Below, piece by piece: positions 63,601 to 64,000 of a DNA stretch of 64,000 nt. How positions within the stretch are numbered: position 1 is the first letter of the stretch; each line of letters opens with the position of its first letter. The stretch lies in the NCBI GenBank assembly GCA_964020975.1, contig OZ026614.1:4112504-4176503 (forward strand), written 5' to 3'. The DNA is from Hermodice carunculata. Its lineage: Eukaryota > Annelida > Polychaeta > Eunicida > Amphinomidae. The position numbers were made by a program, and so were the translations under genes. Below the pieces are notes generated by a model. The model saw nothing but the letters and a program-made list of their open reading frames with translations. It was not told the origin of the DNA and searched no databases.

Positions 63601-64000
63601 GGTAAAAAAATCAATAAAATTTATTGGATTATACTGTGGTACAATGTGCCTTAATTTTCTGCGTTTTTCATTCCATTGCACATTACCTGAGCTTCTGACA
63701 GTCGGGCATGGAAGTTTTCATCACATTCTATCCTGTGAAATGTATTTCTGTCCAAGCAGGATTGGTATGGGGCAATGCTCTTTACCCCAGTTCTCTTTAA
63801 TACTTATAAAGAATTTTTCAATTTATAGTGAAATGAATAAAAGGAAAAGCTCAGATGCTCGTGGATGAGAGCCCACCAACAGCAGAATCCTAGCCGAAGC
63901 TTGCAAACCATCTTTACTAACCAGCATGGGGATGCCATTGGGCCCCTTCGAATACCACCCTCCCTGCCAGCCTGAGAGCAGTCCATCTCACAGTCACCTG
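63601..64000. other. No gene seen
   Basis: Sequence after the last LINE relic; nothing recognised to the window end. Confidence 0.5.

Overview
The window is AT-rich, intron- and repeat-dominated animal DNA. It has no operons and no dense coding, but many long di-, tri- and tetranucleotide arrays, a layered population of decayed LINEs, a mariner transposon, tRNA-derived SINEs, and one convincing host exon. That exon (minus strand, 53719-54157) encodes the N-terminus, TM1 and start of TM2 of a neuromedin U / pyrokinin / CAPA-type peptide GPCR, and it ends at a GTGAGT splice donor. This receptor family, the mariner and the LINE types point to a bilaterian, most likely a marine invertebrate such as a lophotrochozoan. 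The species cannot be fixed from the sequence.

Layout. 1-5.4 kb: non-coding with AT-type microsatellites. 5.4-8.3 kb: two LINE relics in opposite orientations, followed at 8.4-8.5 kb by two adjacent stem-loops. 8.5-15 kb: non-coding with large TA, CA, ATT and CTA arrays. 15.1-16.2 kb: a minus-strand LINE (family B) interrupted by a 31-bp minisatellite that seems to have grown from its own coding sequence. 18.2-18.5 kb: a five-copy 59-bp minisatellite. 21.5-22.1 kb: a foldback-like element made of GGGAACGAAA repeats in both orientations. 26.0-26.2 kb: a tRNA-derived SINE. 26.9-28.8 kb: the youngest-looking LINE (family A), 5'-truncated but with an open reverse transcriptase frame and a poly(A) tail. 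29.8 kb: a 19-bp minisatellite. 36.2-37.1, 38.2-41.3 and 43.8-45.6 kb: three more LINE relics (A, B, A). 42.2 kb: a 48-bp spacerless palindrome. 49.7 kb: a 143-bp near-perfect hairpin. 49-52.5 kb: three diverged SINE copies. 53.7-54.2 kb: the GPCR exon. 56.2-57.6 kb: a complete-length but dead mariner. 60.5-61.2 kb: a long unidentified open stretch. 62.7-63.6 kb: a last LINE relic.

Nothing here acts as a gene system. The clearest unifying theme is biological decay: several tandem arrays sit exactly inside transposon coding sequence (31-bp array in LINE B, 44-bp array at the reverse transcriptase GVPQG motif of LINE D, TAAA array at a Pro-Lys stretch of mariner). This suggests that transposon relics seed new satellites here. 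The GPCR is the only host gene with firm support. Its later exons are not recognisable in the 53.7 kb that lie downstream of it, so its first coding intron is very long or the locus is incomplete.
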